Source: Sphingomonas sp. SRS2 (GTDB taxonomy: Bacteria > Pseudomonadota > Alphaproteobacteria > Sphingomonadales > Sphingomonadaceae). Taken from it: 64,000 nt of DNA. Positions 18,318-28,462 of this stretch are shown here, piece by piece. Both the position numbers and the translations under genes were made by a program. The notes below the pieces were generated by a model that did no database searches, was not told the origin of the DNA, and worked only from the letters and a program-made list of their open reading frames with translations. Numbering within the stretch: the first letter of the stretch is position 1; each line of letters begins with the position of its first letter. The stretch spans positions 1 to 64,000 of the forward strand of contig NZ_LARW01000077.1 of the NCBI RefSeq assembly GCF_000971055.1, given 5' to 3'.

Positions 18318-18408
18318 GCGTTATCCCGGCTCAGGCTGTGATCCCGGCCGCCGGGCCGGATATGAGGTGGCGGGCCTCGCCGGGGTACCCGCCTTCGCCG
18401 GGATGACG
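18318..18408. repeat. Degenerate REP-like palindromes between ruvB and ybgC
   Basis: The ruvB-ybgC gap contains GTTATCCCGGC at one end and GCCGGGATGAC at the other, with CCCGGCCGCCGGG and GGCGGGC/GCCCGCC-type dyads inside. The outer arms resemble family 2 but have diverged. No gene is seen in this gap. Confidence 0.5.
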
Positions 18409-18486
18409 CTTGAGTGAGACAAGCGCCCGAAAATCCCAACAAAAGGGATTCATTTCGGTCCCCGATCGCTTAGAAAGGCGTTCAGC

Positions 18487-18930
18487 ATGCATGAAACGCC
18501 TTATTCCGGCCGCTTCGAAGCGGGTGCGCATCTGTTCGCGCTGCGCGTCTATTTCGAGGATACCGATGCGGGCGGCGTGGTCTACCACGCCAATTATCTG
18601 CGCTTCATGGAACGGGCCCGATCCGACATGATGCGGCTGGCCGGGGTCGATCAACGGCGCGCGATGGAGGGCGGGGAGGGCGCCTATGTCGTCGTCGAGG
18701 TCGCCATGCGCTACAAGGCGCCGGCGCGGCTCGATGACGATCTCCTCGTCGTCAGCCGGGTCGGCAGGATGAGCGGCGCGATGTGCGCCGTTCATCAGAG
18801 AGTCATGCGCGGGGCCGAAACACTGGTCGAGGCCGATATCTCGGTCGCTCTGGTCGGCCCGAACGGCCGGCCGAAGCGCCAGCCCCGCCAGTGGCTGGAA
18901 ACGTTCGAACGATATAGAGGGACGGAATAA
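18487..18930 (+). CDS. ybgC: YbgC-family acyl-CoA thioesterase of the Tol-Pal cluster
   Basis: A 147-residue hot-dog-fold thioesterase. The signature VYFEDTDAGGVVYHANYLRF contains the catalytic Asp, and ERARSDMMR follows it as in other YbgC proteins. It hydrolyses acyl-CoA or acyl-ACP thioesters by family. It lies directly before tolQ, the usual first position of the tol-pal operon. AAAGG lies upstream of ATG 18487. Confidence 0.93.
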   Translation: MHETPYSGRFEAGAHLFALRVYFEDTDAGGVVYHANYLRFMERARSDMMRLAGVDQRRAMEGGEGAYVVVEVAMRYKAPARLDDDLLVVSRVGRMSGAMCAVHQRVMRGAETLVEADISVALVGPNGRPKRQPRQWLETFERYRGTE

Positions 18931-18934
18931 GTTG

Positions 18935-19632
18935 ATGATGCAGGAGGTGGCGGTCGCCGCATCGACATCGGCCATGTCGCCGATCGCGCTGTTTCTTCAG
19001 GCGGATATCGTCGTGAAGTCGGTGATGATCGGGTTGCTCGCCGCGAGCATCTGGACCTGGACGATCATCCTGTCGGGCAGCATGGCGCTCAACAAGGCGC
19101 TCAAGGCCAGCAAGGCGATCGAAGCCGATTTCTGGAAATCGGAAGATATCGACAAATTCTACGAAGGCCCTGGGCGGCAGGACGTGCCCGCCGCGAAAGT
19201 CTTCTCCGCCGGGGTCGCCGAGTGGCGGCGTTCGGTGCGCACCGGCAAGCCGGTCGACCGCGACGGCACCCGCGCGCGGCTTTCCAATGCGATGGCGTCG
19301 GCGGCAGGGGCGGAGATTGACCGCCTGTCCGACCGGCTCAATATTCTCGCCACGGTCGGATCGGTCACGCCCTTCGTCGGGTTGTTCGGTACCGTCTGGG
19401 GCATCATGCGCAGCTTCACCGATATCGCGGCGTCGCAGAACACCTCGCTCGGCGTCGTCGCACCCGGCATTGCCGAGGCGCTGTTCGCAACCGCGCTGGG
19501 CCTGTTCGCCGCGATTCCGGCGGTCATCGCCTATAACCGGCTGCTGCATAAGGTCGGCAAGATCGAGGGCCAGCTCCACCGCTTTGGCGATGCGCTGCAC
19601 ATGACCCTCAGCCGAGAGCTGGAGCGCGCCTG

Positions 19633-19633
<1 letters not shown>
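18935..19633 (+). CDS. tolQ: Tol-Pal inner-membrane protein TolQ
   Basis: A MotA/TolQ/ExbB-family proton-channel subunit of about 232 residues. There are three transmembrane helices (about 22-45, 140-165 and 178-200) and the conserved segment TVGSVTPFVGLFGTVWGIMRSF, followed by ALFATALGLFAAIPAVIAYN. The exact start is uncertain (TTG 18932, ATG 18935 or ATG 18938 in a row). Works with TolR and TolA to energise outer-membrane constriction at division. It overlaps tolR (TGATG). Confidence 0.95.
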
Positions 19634-20144
<511 letters not shown>

Positions 20145-20145
<1 letters not shown>

Positions 20146-20948
20146 TGCAGCGGGCGGAGCGCGCGGGGCTTGGTCTGTCGGTGGTGGGCCATGTTGGCCT
20201 GCTGGCGATCCTGTCGCTCAACCTGATGAGTGTGCGCGAACTGCCGAAGCTCAGCGAACCGATGGACGTCATGCTCGTCGACAAGGCCGGGCTGATCTCC
20301 GCCGCGCCCGAAATGTCGAAGGAAGCGCCCCAGGCCGCCGAGGCTCCCGAGGTCGCGCCGACCGTCGAGGACGCCCCGCCCGATCCCGCGCCGACCCCGC
20401 CGCAGCCGCAACCCGCGCCGCCCAACCCTTCCCCGTCGCCCCGCCCGGCAGATAAGCCGGTGCCGCCCCCGCCGAAGACACCACCGGCGAAGCCCGCCCC
20501 CGCGTCACCTGCGCCCCCGGCCAAGGCGAAGCCCAAGGCGACATCGCTCGGCACCGATTTCCTGAAAGGGATTCCGGTCGAGAAGTCGACCGGCAAGGCG
20601 ACCGCGCCGCGTGTGGCTGCGATCAGCCCGATCGCAATGAATGGCCTGTCCGCGCTGATCGCGAGCCAGGTGAAGCCCTGCTACACCATCCCGACCGGCG
20701 GCACCGACGCCTTGACCATCATCACCAAGGTGCGGATGCGGCTGAAGAAGGACGGCTCGATCGCGGTCGCGCCCGAAGTCGTCGGCAATACGGGCGTCAC
20801 CGGCTCCAATCAGGCCTATGTGCAACAGATGAACGAAGCCGCACGTCGCGCCCTGCAACGCTGCGCCCCCTATAAGCTGCCTGCCGAATATTATGAGGGC
20901 GGGTGGGAGGATCTGATCTTCAATTTCCGCCCGGCACAGATGGGCTGA
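20145..20948 (+). CDS. tolA: TolA-like periplasm-spanning protein
   Basis: A 267-residue TolA/TonB-type protein. One N-terminal transmembrane helix (about 8-28) is followed by a Pro/Ala/Lys-rich stalk (about 55-130) and a C-terminal domain (about 165-260) with one Cys in VKPCYTIP and another in ALQRCAPY that may form a disulfide. The stalk is proline-rich rather than the long helix of enterobacterial TolA, as is common in alphaproteobacteria. Position between tolR and tolB fixes the assignment. Confidence 0.88.
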
Positions 20949-20959
20949 CCGTACAATAT

Positions 20960-20989
20960 TTGACTTACCCCCCTGCTTTCGGGTCTAAC
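20960..20989 (+). promoter_or_regulatory. Possible promoter before tolB
   Basis: TTGACT (20960) and TCTAAC (20984) are separated by 18 bases in the 69-bp tolA-tolB gap. This would allow separate transcription of tolB-pal. Judged by eye only. Confidence 0.35.
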
Positions 20990-21017
20990 CACGACAACAG
21001 GGGCACAGGAGACGAGA

Positions 21018-22340
21018 ATGCGCCTTCCCCTTGCCCTGTCCTTTCTGACCGCGATGCTCGTCCTCGCCGCGCCCGCCCGGGCGCAGCTCGAGGTCGATAT
21101 CATCGGCGGCATCGCCCAGCCGATGCCGATCGCCATACCCGGCATGGCCACTCCCGCAGTGGCGAACACGCCCGCAGGCGACACCGCGTCGCTGGGCCAG
21201 CGGATCGCTGACATCGTCACCAATGACCTTAAAAATAGCGGCTTGTTCAACCCGCTGCCGAAGAGCGCGCTCCAGACGGTCAGCCAATCGCAGACCAACG
21301 CGCCCGATTATATGTTCTGGACGCAGAGCGGCGCGCAGGCGCTGGTTCAGGGGTTCGTCCAGCTCAATGGCGACGGCTCGCTGACGGTCGCCTGCTATCT
21401 GTTCGATGTCCTCGCCAAGACCGAGCTGACCCGCAACGGCTTCATCGTTCAGCCGGCGCAGTGGCGGCAGGCGGCGCATAAATGCTCGGACATGGTCTAC
21501 ACCCGCCTGACCGGCGAAGGCCCCTATTTCAACAGCCGCGTCGTCTATGTCTCCGAAACCGGTCCCAAGACCAACCGCATCAAGCGGCTGGCGATCATGG
21601 ACCAGGACGGCGCGAACCACAGGTTCATCACCAACGGCCAGACGATCGTGCTGACCCCGCGCTTCGCGCCGGACCGGCAGAGGCTGGTCTATATGTCCTA
21701 TACCAACCAGCGGCCGCGCATTTACGTCTATGACGTCGGCTCGGGCAGCCAGCGGCTGGTCGTCGATCAGCCGAACATGACCTTCGCGCCGCGCTTCTCG
21801 CCTGATGGCCGCCACATCATCTTCTCGATGGCGGTTGGTGGCAACACGGATCTCTATCGCGTTCCGGCGGGCGGCGGCCGTGCCGAGCGGCTGACGACCT
21901 CGCCCGGTATCGACACCGGCGCCAGCTATTCGCCCGACGGATCGAAGATCGTCTTCGAAAGCGACCGATCGGGCGGGCAGCAACTCTATGTGATGAACGC
22001 CGACGGCTCGAACCAGAACCGGATCAGCTTCGGCGGCGGCCGCTATGCCACCCCGGTGTGGAGCCCGCGCGGCGACCTGATCGCCTTCACCAAGCTGGGC
22101 GGGGGTTTCGCGGTCGGAGTCATGGGCACCGACGGTTCGGGCGAGAAGATCCTGACCAACGGCTGGCAGGACGAGGGGCCGAGCTGGTCGCCCAACGGCC
22201 GGGTCATCATGTTCTTCCGCACCGGTCAGGGCTCGGGCAAGGCCGATCTCTGGTCGGTCGATCTGACGGGGGTCAACGAACGTCCGGTCCCGACTCCGCT
22301 CGACGGGTCGGACCCGGCTTGGGGGCCGCTGCTGCCGTAA
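21018..22340 (+). CDS. tolB: Tol-Pal periplasmic beta-propeller TolB
   Basis: A 440-residue periplasmic protein. A signal peptide (about 1-22, ending ARA) precedes the N-terminal domain that contacts TolA and a six-bladed WD40-like propeller. Repeated PD40 motifs such as RFSPDGRHIIFSM, SYSPDGSKIVFES and SWSPNGRVIMFFR are visible. It binds Pal and releases it on Tol action. Pal follows after 74 bp. Confidence 0.96.
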   Translation: MRLPLALSFLTAMLVLAAPARAQLEVDIIGGIAQPMPIAIPGMATPAVANTPAGDTASLGQRIADIVTNDLKNSGLFNPLPKSALQTVSQSQTNAPDYMFWTQSGAQALVQGFVQLNGDGSLTVACYLFDVLAKTELTRNGFIVQPAQWRQAAHKCSDMVYTRLTGEGPYFNSRVVYVSETGPKTNRIKRLAIMDQDGANHRFITNGQTIVLTPRFAPDRQRLVYMSYTNQRPRIYVYDVGSGSQRLVVDQPNMTFAPRFSPDGRHIIFSMAVGGNTDLYRVPAGGGRAERLTTSPGIDTGASYSPDGSKIVFESDRSGGQQLYVMNADGSNQNRISFGGGRYATPVWSPRGDLIAFTKLGGGFAVGVMGTDGSGEKILTNGWQDEGPSWSPNGRVIMFFRTGQGSGKADLWSVDLTGVNERPVPTPLDGSDPAWGPLLP

Positions 22341-22414
22341 ATGGGGATTTTCGGGAGCATATTGGATTAAAATACGTTATCGATCCGTAACCAGTTTGAA
22401 GAAGGAGAATCATT

Positions 22415-22939
22415 ATGGCGCATCTGACGATGAGAATCGCTCTGGTGTCCGCACTGGCGCTGAGCGTCGCGGCCTGTAGCAAGAAAAAGGTCGAGGAACT
22501 GCCGCCGGCGCCTGCCGCCACGGCGCCCGCCCCGGCCTATGAGCCACCGGCGCCTGCGCCGACCACCACCACGGTCCCCGGCTCACGCGCCGACTTCCTT
22601 GAGCAGGCTGGTACCGACACGATCCATTTCGGCACCGATCTCTATGATATTGATGGCGAGAGCCAGGGTATCCTGACGAAGCAGGCGGCGTGGCTGAACA
22701 AATTTCCGAACGTCGCTGTGACGATCGAAGGCCATGCCGACGAACGCGGCACCCGCGAGTATAATCTCGCGCTCGGTGATCGCCGCGCCAACGCCGCGAA
22801 GAACTTCCTGGTCAACGCCGGCATCTCGGCCTCGCGCCTGTCGGTGATCAGCTATGGCAAGGAACGCCCGGTCGCGACCGGTTCGGATGAGGCCAGCTGG
22901 GCCCAGAACCGCCGCGCCGTCACGGTTGTGCCGAACTGA
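22415..22939 (+). CDS. pal: Peptidoglycan-associated lipoprotein Pal
   Basis: A 174-residue outer-membrane lipoprotein. The lipobox is SVAAC (Cys about 22), followed by a Pro/Ala linker and an OmpA-type peptidoglycan-binding domain (about 65-170) with TIEGHADERGTREYN and QNRRAVTV. GAAGGAGAA lies upstream. A strong terminator follows, and no cpoB/ybgF gene is present after it, so the tol-pal cluster ends here. Confidence 0.96.
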   Translation: MAHLTMRIALVSALALSVAACSKKKVEELPPAPAATAPAPAYEPPAPAPTTTTVPGSRADFLEQAGTDTIHFGTDLYDIDGESQGILTKQAAWLNKFPNVAVTIEGHADERGTREYNLALGDRRANAAKNFLVNAGISASRLSVISYGKERPVATGSDEASWAQNRRAVTVVPN

Positions 22940-22989
22940 ACTCCGATCTCATTCCCCTCCCGCTTGCGGGAGGGGCTTAGAGGTGGGCA

Positions 22990-23028
22990 AGAAAGGCCGG
23001 GGGCTCGGTGCCCTCGGCCTTTCTTTTT
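22990..23028 (+). terminator. Rho-independent terminator after pal
   Basis: GAAAGGCCG and CGGCCTTTC pair, with extra GGG/CCC pairs inside, and are followed by TTTTTG. The hairpin is nested inside a wider inverted repeat (GAGGTGGGC at 22980 and GCCCACCTC at 23044), and another dyad, CCCCTCCCGC with GCGGGAGGGG, lies at 22954-22975. Confidence 0.85.
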
Positions 23029-23087
23029 GCCTGGTTTGTAAAGGCCCACCTCTCGATCCCCTCCGTAAACGGACAGGAAGGTCAACA

Positions 23088-23510
23088 TCACCGCACGAAC
23101 CGCAGATCCTTGAAGTCTTCGGGTACATAATCGACGGTCCGCTTGGCATAGCGCACGACGATCTTGTGGACTGCATCATCGAGACCGGCTTCGACGTCGG
23201 TGACGATCCCGGCCACACCCTTCATCGTCCGGGTCGAATGATCGTCGACCAGCGTCTCGATGATGTCGCCGCGCTGCGGCGCGCGTTCGGTCAGCAGCGG
23301 CCGCGCGCCGAGCCGGGCGAAGACGATACCCGCCATATCGTCGTAATTGCGGGCGATCGTCCTGGCGTCGTCGCCGGGATCGACCTGAACCGCGATGTCG
23401 GCGAACAGCATCAGCACCGGACCACCGGTTTCCACGACCGCCTGCATCGCCAGTGCGATCGTCGCCTCGAAGCTGCGGCCCGTGACCGCCGCGATGATCG
23501 GCACCGTCAT
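23088..23510 (-). CDS. Hypothetical cytoplasmic protein
   Basis: A 140-residue protein beginning MTVPIIAAVTGRSFEA. No signal peptide or membrane segment. It is not recognised. The N-terminal half is hydrophobic with a possible beta-alpha pattern (VLMLFADIAVQVDPGD), and the rest is acidic. The start codon is 4 bp after the stop of the exoribonuclease gene, so the two are very likely translated together. The frame is open upstream into that gene, but a longer form would overlap it by 45 bp. Confidence 0.65.
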   Translation of the reverse strand: MTVPIIAAVTGRSFEATIALAMQAVVETGGPVLMLFADIAVQVDPGDDARTIARNYDDMAGIVFARLGARPLLTERAPQRGDIIETLVDDHSTRTMKGVAGIVTDVEAGLDDAVHKIVVRYAKRTVDYVPEDFKDLRFVR

Positions 23511-23514
23511 CGCA

Positions 23515-23964
23515 TCAGTCCAGTGCGATAAGATGATCGCGCAGCGCCCGCGCATCGTGGAGCGCGTTGTGCGGCACCTTGCTGTTACGCGCGGTCGAGA
23601 AGCCGGGCGTGCGGCGGAATTCGAAGCGCATATGGCGAATGTCGACGATCTCGGTCTCGCCGATCAGCAGCAGGCGACAGAACAGGGCGATATCCTCGGG
23701 CCAGTCTGCGATGACCGTCACCTCCGGATCGTTGGCGAGATAGGCGGCGATGTCATGCGCCGCCGCGACCCGGTCTAGCCGGTTATAGAGCATCGGCGGG
23801 ACGCTCTCGAGATAGGGCACCACATGCTTCTCGACCCAGGGATGATAGGGCCCGTCGATCGGGATCACGACATAATAGTCCTGGTCGCCATCCTCGGGCA
23901 CGAGGGCGACGCTCATCAATTCGCCGCCGAAGCCGTTGAACTCGGTATCGAGGAAATAGCGCAT
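23515..23964 (-). CDS. DEDD-family 3'-5' exoribonuclease (Rv2179c-like)
   Basis: A 149-residue RNase T-fold protein. The first catalytic pair is in FLDTEFNGF (Asp 6, Glu 8), and the C-terminal motif HNALHDARALRDHL supplies His/Asp of the DEDDh set. This compact layout matches the mycobacterial Rv2179c-type exoribonucleases. The central Asp in NDPEVTVIADWPEDI is a candidate for the third acidic residue. Its partner gene is the hypothetical just downstream. Confidence 0.75.
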   Translation of the reverse strand: MRYFLDTEFNGFGGELMSVALVPEDGDQDYYVVIPIDGPYHPWVEKHVVPYLESVPPMLYNRLDRVAAAHDIAAYLANDPEVTVIADWPEDIALFCRLLLIGETEIVDIRHMRFEFRRTPGFSTARNSKVPHNALHDARALRDHLIALD

Positions 23965-23980
23965 TCAATTCTGTCCTACT

Positions 23981-24061
23981 CATCATGCCAGCGCAGGCTG
24001 GCATCTCATGAGAGTAGCGGTGCGCTTACCGCCGGAGATGCCAGCCTTCGCTGGCATGATG
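23981..24061. repeat. REP-like palindromic pair, family 2 (best copy)
   Basis: Arms of 27 bases starting CATCATGCCAGCG match their complements at 26 positions around a 27-base spacer. It lies between the S1/P1 nuclease and the exoribonuclease genes and could end the upstream transcript. Confidence 0.85.
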
Positions 24062-24072
24062 CAAGGGCTAGA

Positions 24073-24924
24073 TCAGCCCAAAGCCTCGTCGAGCAGTCTC
24101 GCCAGGCGCAGCCCGCCGCGCTGCACCTGCAGGCGCAGCACCGGTACGAGCTCGACGATCTTCTCGTTGGTCAGCACCGGGCGCGTCGCGGGCCTGGGGC
24201 CGCAGGCGTCGCCGGTCAGCGCCTCATAGGCGGTATGCGCAGCCTGCCAGTTCTCGCGGCTCCAGTCCTCGACCGATCCGTCCGCCATGCCCGCGCGATC
24301 GGCGGCGGGAATCCCGGACAGCAGGCCCGCCGGCCCGTCCGGCGGGGTCGAGATCGCCCGATCGGCGAGCAGGCCGTCCCAGATGCTGTGGATATTGCTG
24401 TTCGGGCGGAAGCCGTAATCGGCCTTCATGTCGTTGCCGCCGCGATCGTGGCGGTCGCCGGCGTGGAGCGGTTGGTGGAGATCGCCGACGAAGTGGGCAA
24501 GAAAGGCGAGCGCCTCCACGCGGACGCGCATCGGCTCGCTGCGATCCTTGAGCAGCCGCGCCATCCGCTCGATCTGGCGCGACACGCAATTGCCGTCCGG
24601 GCAGTTCGATTTGATGTCGAACGGCTTGCATATGTCCACATTCTGATAGTGCCAGTTATAGGCATGGCTGTAGCGGTCGCGGTACGGCTTGGTCTTGATG
24701 CAGTCGGCCCAGACCGACGCCTGTTCGATCGTCCGCGCCGGGCAGACCGGGGTATCGAGCAGGTCGGACCGGGCCAGCAGCCGCGCAATCGCCCGCTTCG
24801 TATCGGGCTTCACCGAAGCCATGGCGATCGTCGCGATCGTCTCATGGCCATATTCCCACCAGGCCGAGGCGGGACTGGAGAGCCCGGCGAGGGCCGCGAG
24901 GGCAAGCAACCAGCGCAGCATCAT
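24073..24924 (-). CDS. Secreted S1/P1 nuclease
   Basis: A 283-residue zinc-dependent single-strand nuclease. The signal peptide ends SASA (about residue 21), so the mature protein starts with Trp, whose amino group ligates zinc in this family. Zinc ligands can be seen in YGHETIA, DRYSHAYNWHYQNVD, LAFLAHFVGDLHQPLHAGD and GGND. It acts in the periplasm or outside on RNA or ssDNA and can have 3'-nucleotidase activity. It starts at 24924 (or the next ATG, 24921) and overlaps the stop of the isoaspartyl peptidase gene. Confidence 0.92.
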   Translation of the reverse strand: MMLRWLLALAALAGLSSPASAWWEYGHETIATIAMASVKPDTKRAIARLLARSDLLDTPVCPARTIEQASVWADCIKTKPYRDRYSHAYNWHYQNVDICKPFDIKSNCPDGNCVSRQIERMARLLKDRSEPMRVRVEALAFLAHFVGDLHQPLHAGDRHDRGGNDMKADYGFRPNSNIHSIWDGLLADRAISTPPDGPAGLLSGIPAADRAGMADGSVEDWSRENWQAAHTAYEALTGDACGPRPATRPVLTNEKIVELVPVLRLQVQRGGLRLARLLDEALG

Positions 24925-25877
24925 TCGTCTCCGTAGATCGCCACGACCTGAGGCTGGTCGGCGCGCGCCATGCCGCGATACATGCCGCCGCTGTTGAAGC
25001 TCCAGCCGCCACGCCCCTCATGGTCGACGCTGATCAGTCCACCGACCCCGCCGATCGCGCCGATCTCCCCGATCACGCCGTCGCCCGCTTCGCCCAGCGC
25101 CGCGCCGGCCAGCCGCACCCGCGCCGACAGCTCATGCGCGGCGCCGACACGGATGAAATGCTCGCCCGATCCGGTGCAGGAGGTAGCGGCCCCCCGGTCG
25201 TCGGCCCAGGTGCCCGCGCCGATCACCGGCGAATCGCCGATCCGGTTCCAGCGCTTGCCGGTGAGCCCGCCGGTCGAGGTCGCGGCGGCGAGCCGACCCT
25301 GCGTGTCGCGCGCGACCGCGCCGACTGTGCCATATTTCAGGTCGGCGTCGAACGTGCCGCCCGCGCGCAGCTCTTCATATTGCCGCCAGCGTTCGTCGGT
25401 GTGGAACCAGGCCGGGGCGGCCTGCTCAAGTCCATGTTCGGCGCCGAAGCGGTCCGCGCCCGCCGCGGTCAGCATGACGTGCGGACTCTGCTCCATCACC
25501 GCGCGGGCGAGGGCGACGGGGTGCCTGGCCTTGGTCACGGCGCTGACCGCGCCTGCTTCGCGCGTCGTGCCTTCCATGATCGCGGCGTCGAGCTCGTTGA
25601 TGCCCTCGGCGCTGAACACCGATCCGCGGCCGGCGTTGAAATGCGGATCGTCCTCCAGCACGCGCACCGCGGCCTCGACGGCGTCGAGCGCGCTGCCGTG
25701 GCCCGCGAGTATCGATGCGCCGGCATCGAGCGCGGCGGCGATCGCGGCGCGGGCATGGGCGTCGCCCTCCGCGCCGACCTGCTCGCGTTTCAGCTGCCCA
25801 GCGCCGCCATGAATGACGAGCGTCCAGCCCTCGGTCGGGCCGGTCCAATGCGATGTGATCTGGCGGGTTTTAGCCAT
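24921..25877 (-). CDS. Isoaspartyl peptidase / type III L-asparaginase
   Basis: A 318-residue Ntn-hydrolase that is expected to self-cleave before a Thr nucleophile; the Thr is in KYGTVGAVARD. The N-terminal LVIHGGAGQL, FNAGRGSV and the C-terminal GSGEHFIR segments are typical. By family it removes isoaspartyl residues from peptides and hydrolyses asparagine. Start 25877 (MAKTRQ) is chosen; the frame is open farther up to 25988 without a ribosome site. It has no signal peptide, unlike its partner nuclease. Confidence 0.9.
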   Translation of the reverse strand: MAKTRQITSHWTGPTEGWTLVIHGGAGQLKREQVGAEGDAHARAAIAAALDAGASILAGHGSALDAVEAAVRVLEDDPHFNAGRGSVFSAEGINELDAAIMEGTTREAGAVSAVTKARHPVALARAVMEQSPHVMLTAAGADRFGAEHGLEQAAPAWFHTDERWRQYEELRAGGTFDADLKYGTVGAVARDTQGRLAAATSTGGLTGKRWNRIGDSPVIGAGTWADDRGAATSCTGSGEHFIRVGAAHELSARVRLAGAALGEAGDGVIGEIGAIGGVGGLISVDHEGRGGWSFNSGGMYRGMARADQPQVVAIYGDE

Positions 25878-25962
25878 GATGTACCTGAAATGGGGGAGCG
25901 TCTTCATATCGACGCCGGGAAGGCCTATACGGGTCCCGACACTTTTCAAAGAGCTTACATAA

Positions 25963-27087
25963 ATGTCCATTCGTCCGTGGCGCGACATCCAGCGCCGCCA
26001 ATCCCGTCAGATCATGGTCGGCAACGTCGCCGTCGGCGGCGGTGCGCCCGTCACGGTCCAGACGATGACCAACACACCGACCGACGACGTCCGCGCTACG
26101 ATCGATCAGATCCGCCGCTGCGAAGAGGCGGGGGCGGATATCATCCGCGTTTCGTGCCCCGATGAGGCGTCGACCGCCGCGCTGAAGCAGATCGTCCGCG
26201 CCGCCAAGGTGCCGATCGTCGCCGACATCCATTTCCACTATAAGCGCGCGCTGGAAGCCGCCGATGCCGGGGCGGCCTGCCTGCGGATCAACCCGGGCAA
26301 TATCGGGTCCGAGGCGCGCGTCGCCGAAGTCGTCCGCGCCGCCAAGGCCAATGGCTGCTCGATCCGGATCGGCGTCAATGGCGGCAGCCTGGAAAAAGAC
26401 CTGCTCGAAAAATATGGCGAGCCTTGTCCCGAAGCGCTGGTCGAAAGCGCGCTCGACCATATCAAGCTGCTTCAGGACGCCGATTTCCACGAATATAAGG
26501 TCGCGGTGAAGGCATCCGACATCTTCCTCGCGGTGTCGGCTTATATGCAACTGGCCGAGGCGGTCGATTGCCCGCTGCATCTGGGCATCACCGAGGCGGG
26601 CGGGTTGATCGGGGGAACGGTCAAATCGTCGATCGGCATGGGCAATCTGCTATGGGCCGGGATCGGCGACACGATCCGCGTCTCGCTGTCGGCAGAGCCC
26701 GAGGAGGAGATCCGGGTCGGCTTCGAGATGCTCAAGGCGCTCGGCATCCGCAACCGCGGCGTCCGGGTAGTTTCCTGCCCGAGTTGCGCGCGCCAGGGCT
26801 TCGACGTGATCCGCACCGTCCAGACACTGGAGGAACGGCTGCAGCATATCCGCGTGCCGCTGTCGCTTTCGGTGCTCGGCTGCGTCGTCAACGGCCCCGG
26901 CGAAGCGCGCGAGACCGATATCGGCCTGACCGGCGGCGGCGCGGGCAAGCATATGGTCTATCTGTCCGGCGTCACCGATCATACGGTGCAGGACGCCGAC
27001 ATGGTCGAGCACATCGTCAAGCTGGTCGAGGCCAAGGCAGCCGAAATTGAAGCCGCTGAAGCCGCCCAGGCGCAAGCGGCGGAGTGA
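25963..27087 (+). CDS. ispG: 4-hydroxy-3-methylbut-2-enyl diphosphate synthase (flavodoxin/ferredoxin)
   Basis: A 374-residue iron-sulfur enzyme of the MEP isoprenoid pathway. It begins [20 protein letters not shown], has the TIM-barrel segment [14 protein letters not shown] and the [4Fe-4S] cysteines in SCPSCAR and [10 protein letters not shown]. The length is close to Escherichia coli IspG (372). It is divergent from the isoaspartyl peptidase across an 85-bp gap that should hold both promoters. A GTGA overlap links it to the DMT transporter. Confidence 0.96.
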   Translation: MSIRPWRDIQRRQSRQIMVGNVAVGGGAPVTVQTMTNTPTDDVRATIDQIRRCEEAGADIIRVSCPDEASTAALKQIVRAAKVPIVADIHFHYKRALEAADAGAACLRINPGNIGSEARVAEVVRAAKANGCSIRIGVNGGSLEKDLLEKYGEPCPEALVESALDHIKLLQDADFHEYKVAVKASDIFLAVSAYMQLAEAVDCPLHLGITEAGGLIGGTVKSSIGMGNLLWAGIGDTIRVSLSAEPEEEIRVGFEMLKALGIRNRGVRVVSCPSCARQGFDVIRTVQTLEERLQHIRVPLSLSVLGCVVNGPGEARETDIGLTGGGAGKHMVYLSGVTDHTVQDADMVEHIVKLVEAKAAEIEAAEAAQAQAAE

Positions 27088-27965
27088 AGCCCCCCGTCGT
27101 GGTCGCCTTCGCGGTCGCCTGTCTCGGTATTGCGCTGTTCGCCTCGATGGATGCTGTGATCAAGGCGCTCAGCCTTGCGATCGGCGCCTATAACGCACTG
27201 CTGTGGCGCAGCTTTGCCGGGATCGCGGTGAGCGGCGCGCCCTGGCTGTGGCGACGGACGGCCTGGCCGTCACGCCCGGCGATGAAGTTGCATATCGAAC
27301 GCGGCGCGGTGTCGGCGGTGATGGCCTTTCTGTTCTTCTGGGGGCTGGAGCGCACCCCGATGGCACAGGCTATCGCGCTGACCTTCATCGCGCCATTGAT
27401 CGCGCAGGGGCTCGCGGTCCTGTTGCTCAAGGAGCGGATGCAGCGCGGCGCATTGCTCGGCTCGCTCCTGGCGTTCGCGGGCGTGCTGGTGATTCTGGGG
27501 GGACAGGCTTCCGCGAAGATGGGCCCGGACGCCTTTTGGGGCGCGATCGCGGTGCTGCTGTCTGCGGTCGCCTATGCCTATAACATCATTCTCATGCGAC
27601 GGCAGGCGCTGCTGGCCGATCCCTATGAGGTCGCCTTCTTCCAGAGCCTCGTCTTCGCGGTCTGCTTCGCGCTGGTCATGCCGTGGTTCGCCGAACTGCC
27701 GTCGCTCGAACATGTACCGATGATCGTCTTCTCGGCGGTGCTTGCCACCCTCTCGCTGGTATTGCTCGGCTGGGCCTATGCCCGCGCCGAGGCGAGCTAT
27801 CTCGCGCCGGTCGAGTTCACCGCCTTCATCTGGGCCAGCCTGTGGGGATGGCTCTTCTTCAGCGAAGCGATCGGCTTCGCCACGCTGGCCGGGGCGGCGC
27901 TGATCGTCGCGGGCTGCTGGTGGGCTGCGCGCCCGCCCGATCTAGAACGGGACATAATTCCATGA
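27084..27965 (+). CDS. DMT/EamA family exporter
   Basis: A 293-residue membrane protein with ten predicted helices and two EamA repeats; [19 protein letters not shown] and [25 protein letters not shown] are the family-like segments. It starts at GTG 27084 overlapping the ispG stop. The substrate is unknown. The GNAT gene follows with an ATGA overlap. Confidence 0.87.
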   Translation: MKPPVVVAFAVACLGIALFASMDAVIKALSLAIGAYNALLWRSFAGIAVSGAPWLWRRTAWPSRPAMKLHIERGAVSAVMAFLFFWGLERTPMAQAIALTFIAPLIAQGLAVLLLKERMQRGALLGSLLAFAGVLVILGGQASAKMGPDAFWGAIAVLLSAVAYAYNIILMRRQALLADPYEVAFFQSLVFAVCFALVMPWFAELPSLEHVPMIVFSAVLATLSLVLLGWAYARAEASYLAPVEFTAFIWASLWGWLFFSEAIGFATLAGAALIVAGCWWAARPPDLERDIIP

Positions 27966-28441
27966 ATGTGACGATCCGCCGCGCCCGGCCGGGCGACGAG
28001 CATGACATCCTCCGGCTGATCCACGCGCTCGCCAGCTATGAGCGCGAGCCCGAGGCGGTGAAGGCGACCCCCGCGGGTCTCGCGGCGCTGCTGTTCGGCG
28101 ATGCCCCGAAGGTGTTCGCGCATGTCGCCGAAATGGATGGCAAGGTCGTCGGCATATCGGTGTGGTTCTTCAACTTTTCCACCTGGACCGGCCGGCACGG
28201 CATCTATCTCGAAGATCTGTTCGTGGACCCCGATGTGCGCGGCGGCGGGGTCGCCCGCGCGCTGTTCAAGGCGCTGGCCGACGAGGCGAAGGCGCATGAC
28301 GGGGCCCGGATCGACTGGGGCGTGCTCGACTGGAACGACCTCGCCAAGGGTTTCTACCGGCGGATCGGCGCGCGGCATATGGAAGGCTGGGAGCCGTGGC
28401 GGCTCGATGGTCAGGCGTTGAAGGCGCTGCAGGAAGAGTGA
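27962..28441 (+). CDS. GNAT family N-acetyltransferase (diamine/thialysine type)
   Basis: A 159-residue acetyltransferase. The layout resembles spermidine/spermine and thialysine N-acetyltransferases: RRARPGDEHDILRLI at the start, YEREPEAV, the acetyl-CoA loop DPDVRGGGVARALF and the C-terminal WNDLAKGFYRRIGA. It overlaps the DMT gene (ATGA), so it may act on a substrate handled by that exporter. Polyamine specificity is inference from family resemblance. Confidence 0.88.
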   Translation: MNVTIRRARPGDEHDILRLIHALASYEREPEAVKATPAGLAALLFGDAPKVFAHVAEMDGKVVGISVWFFNFSTWTGRHGIYLEDLFVDPDVRGGGVARALFKALADEAKAHDGARIDWGVLDWNDLAKGFYRRIGARHMEGWEPWRLDGQALKALQEE

Positions 28442-28462
28442 TGCCGGTTCTACCGGGAAGGT

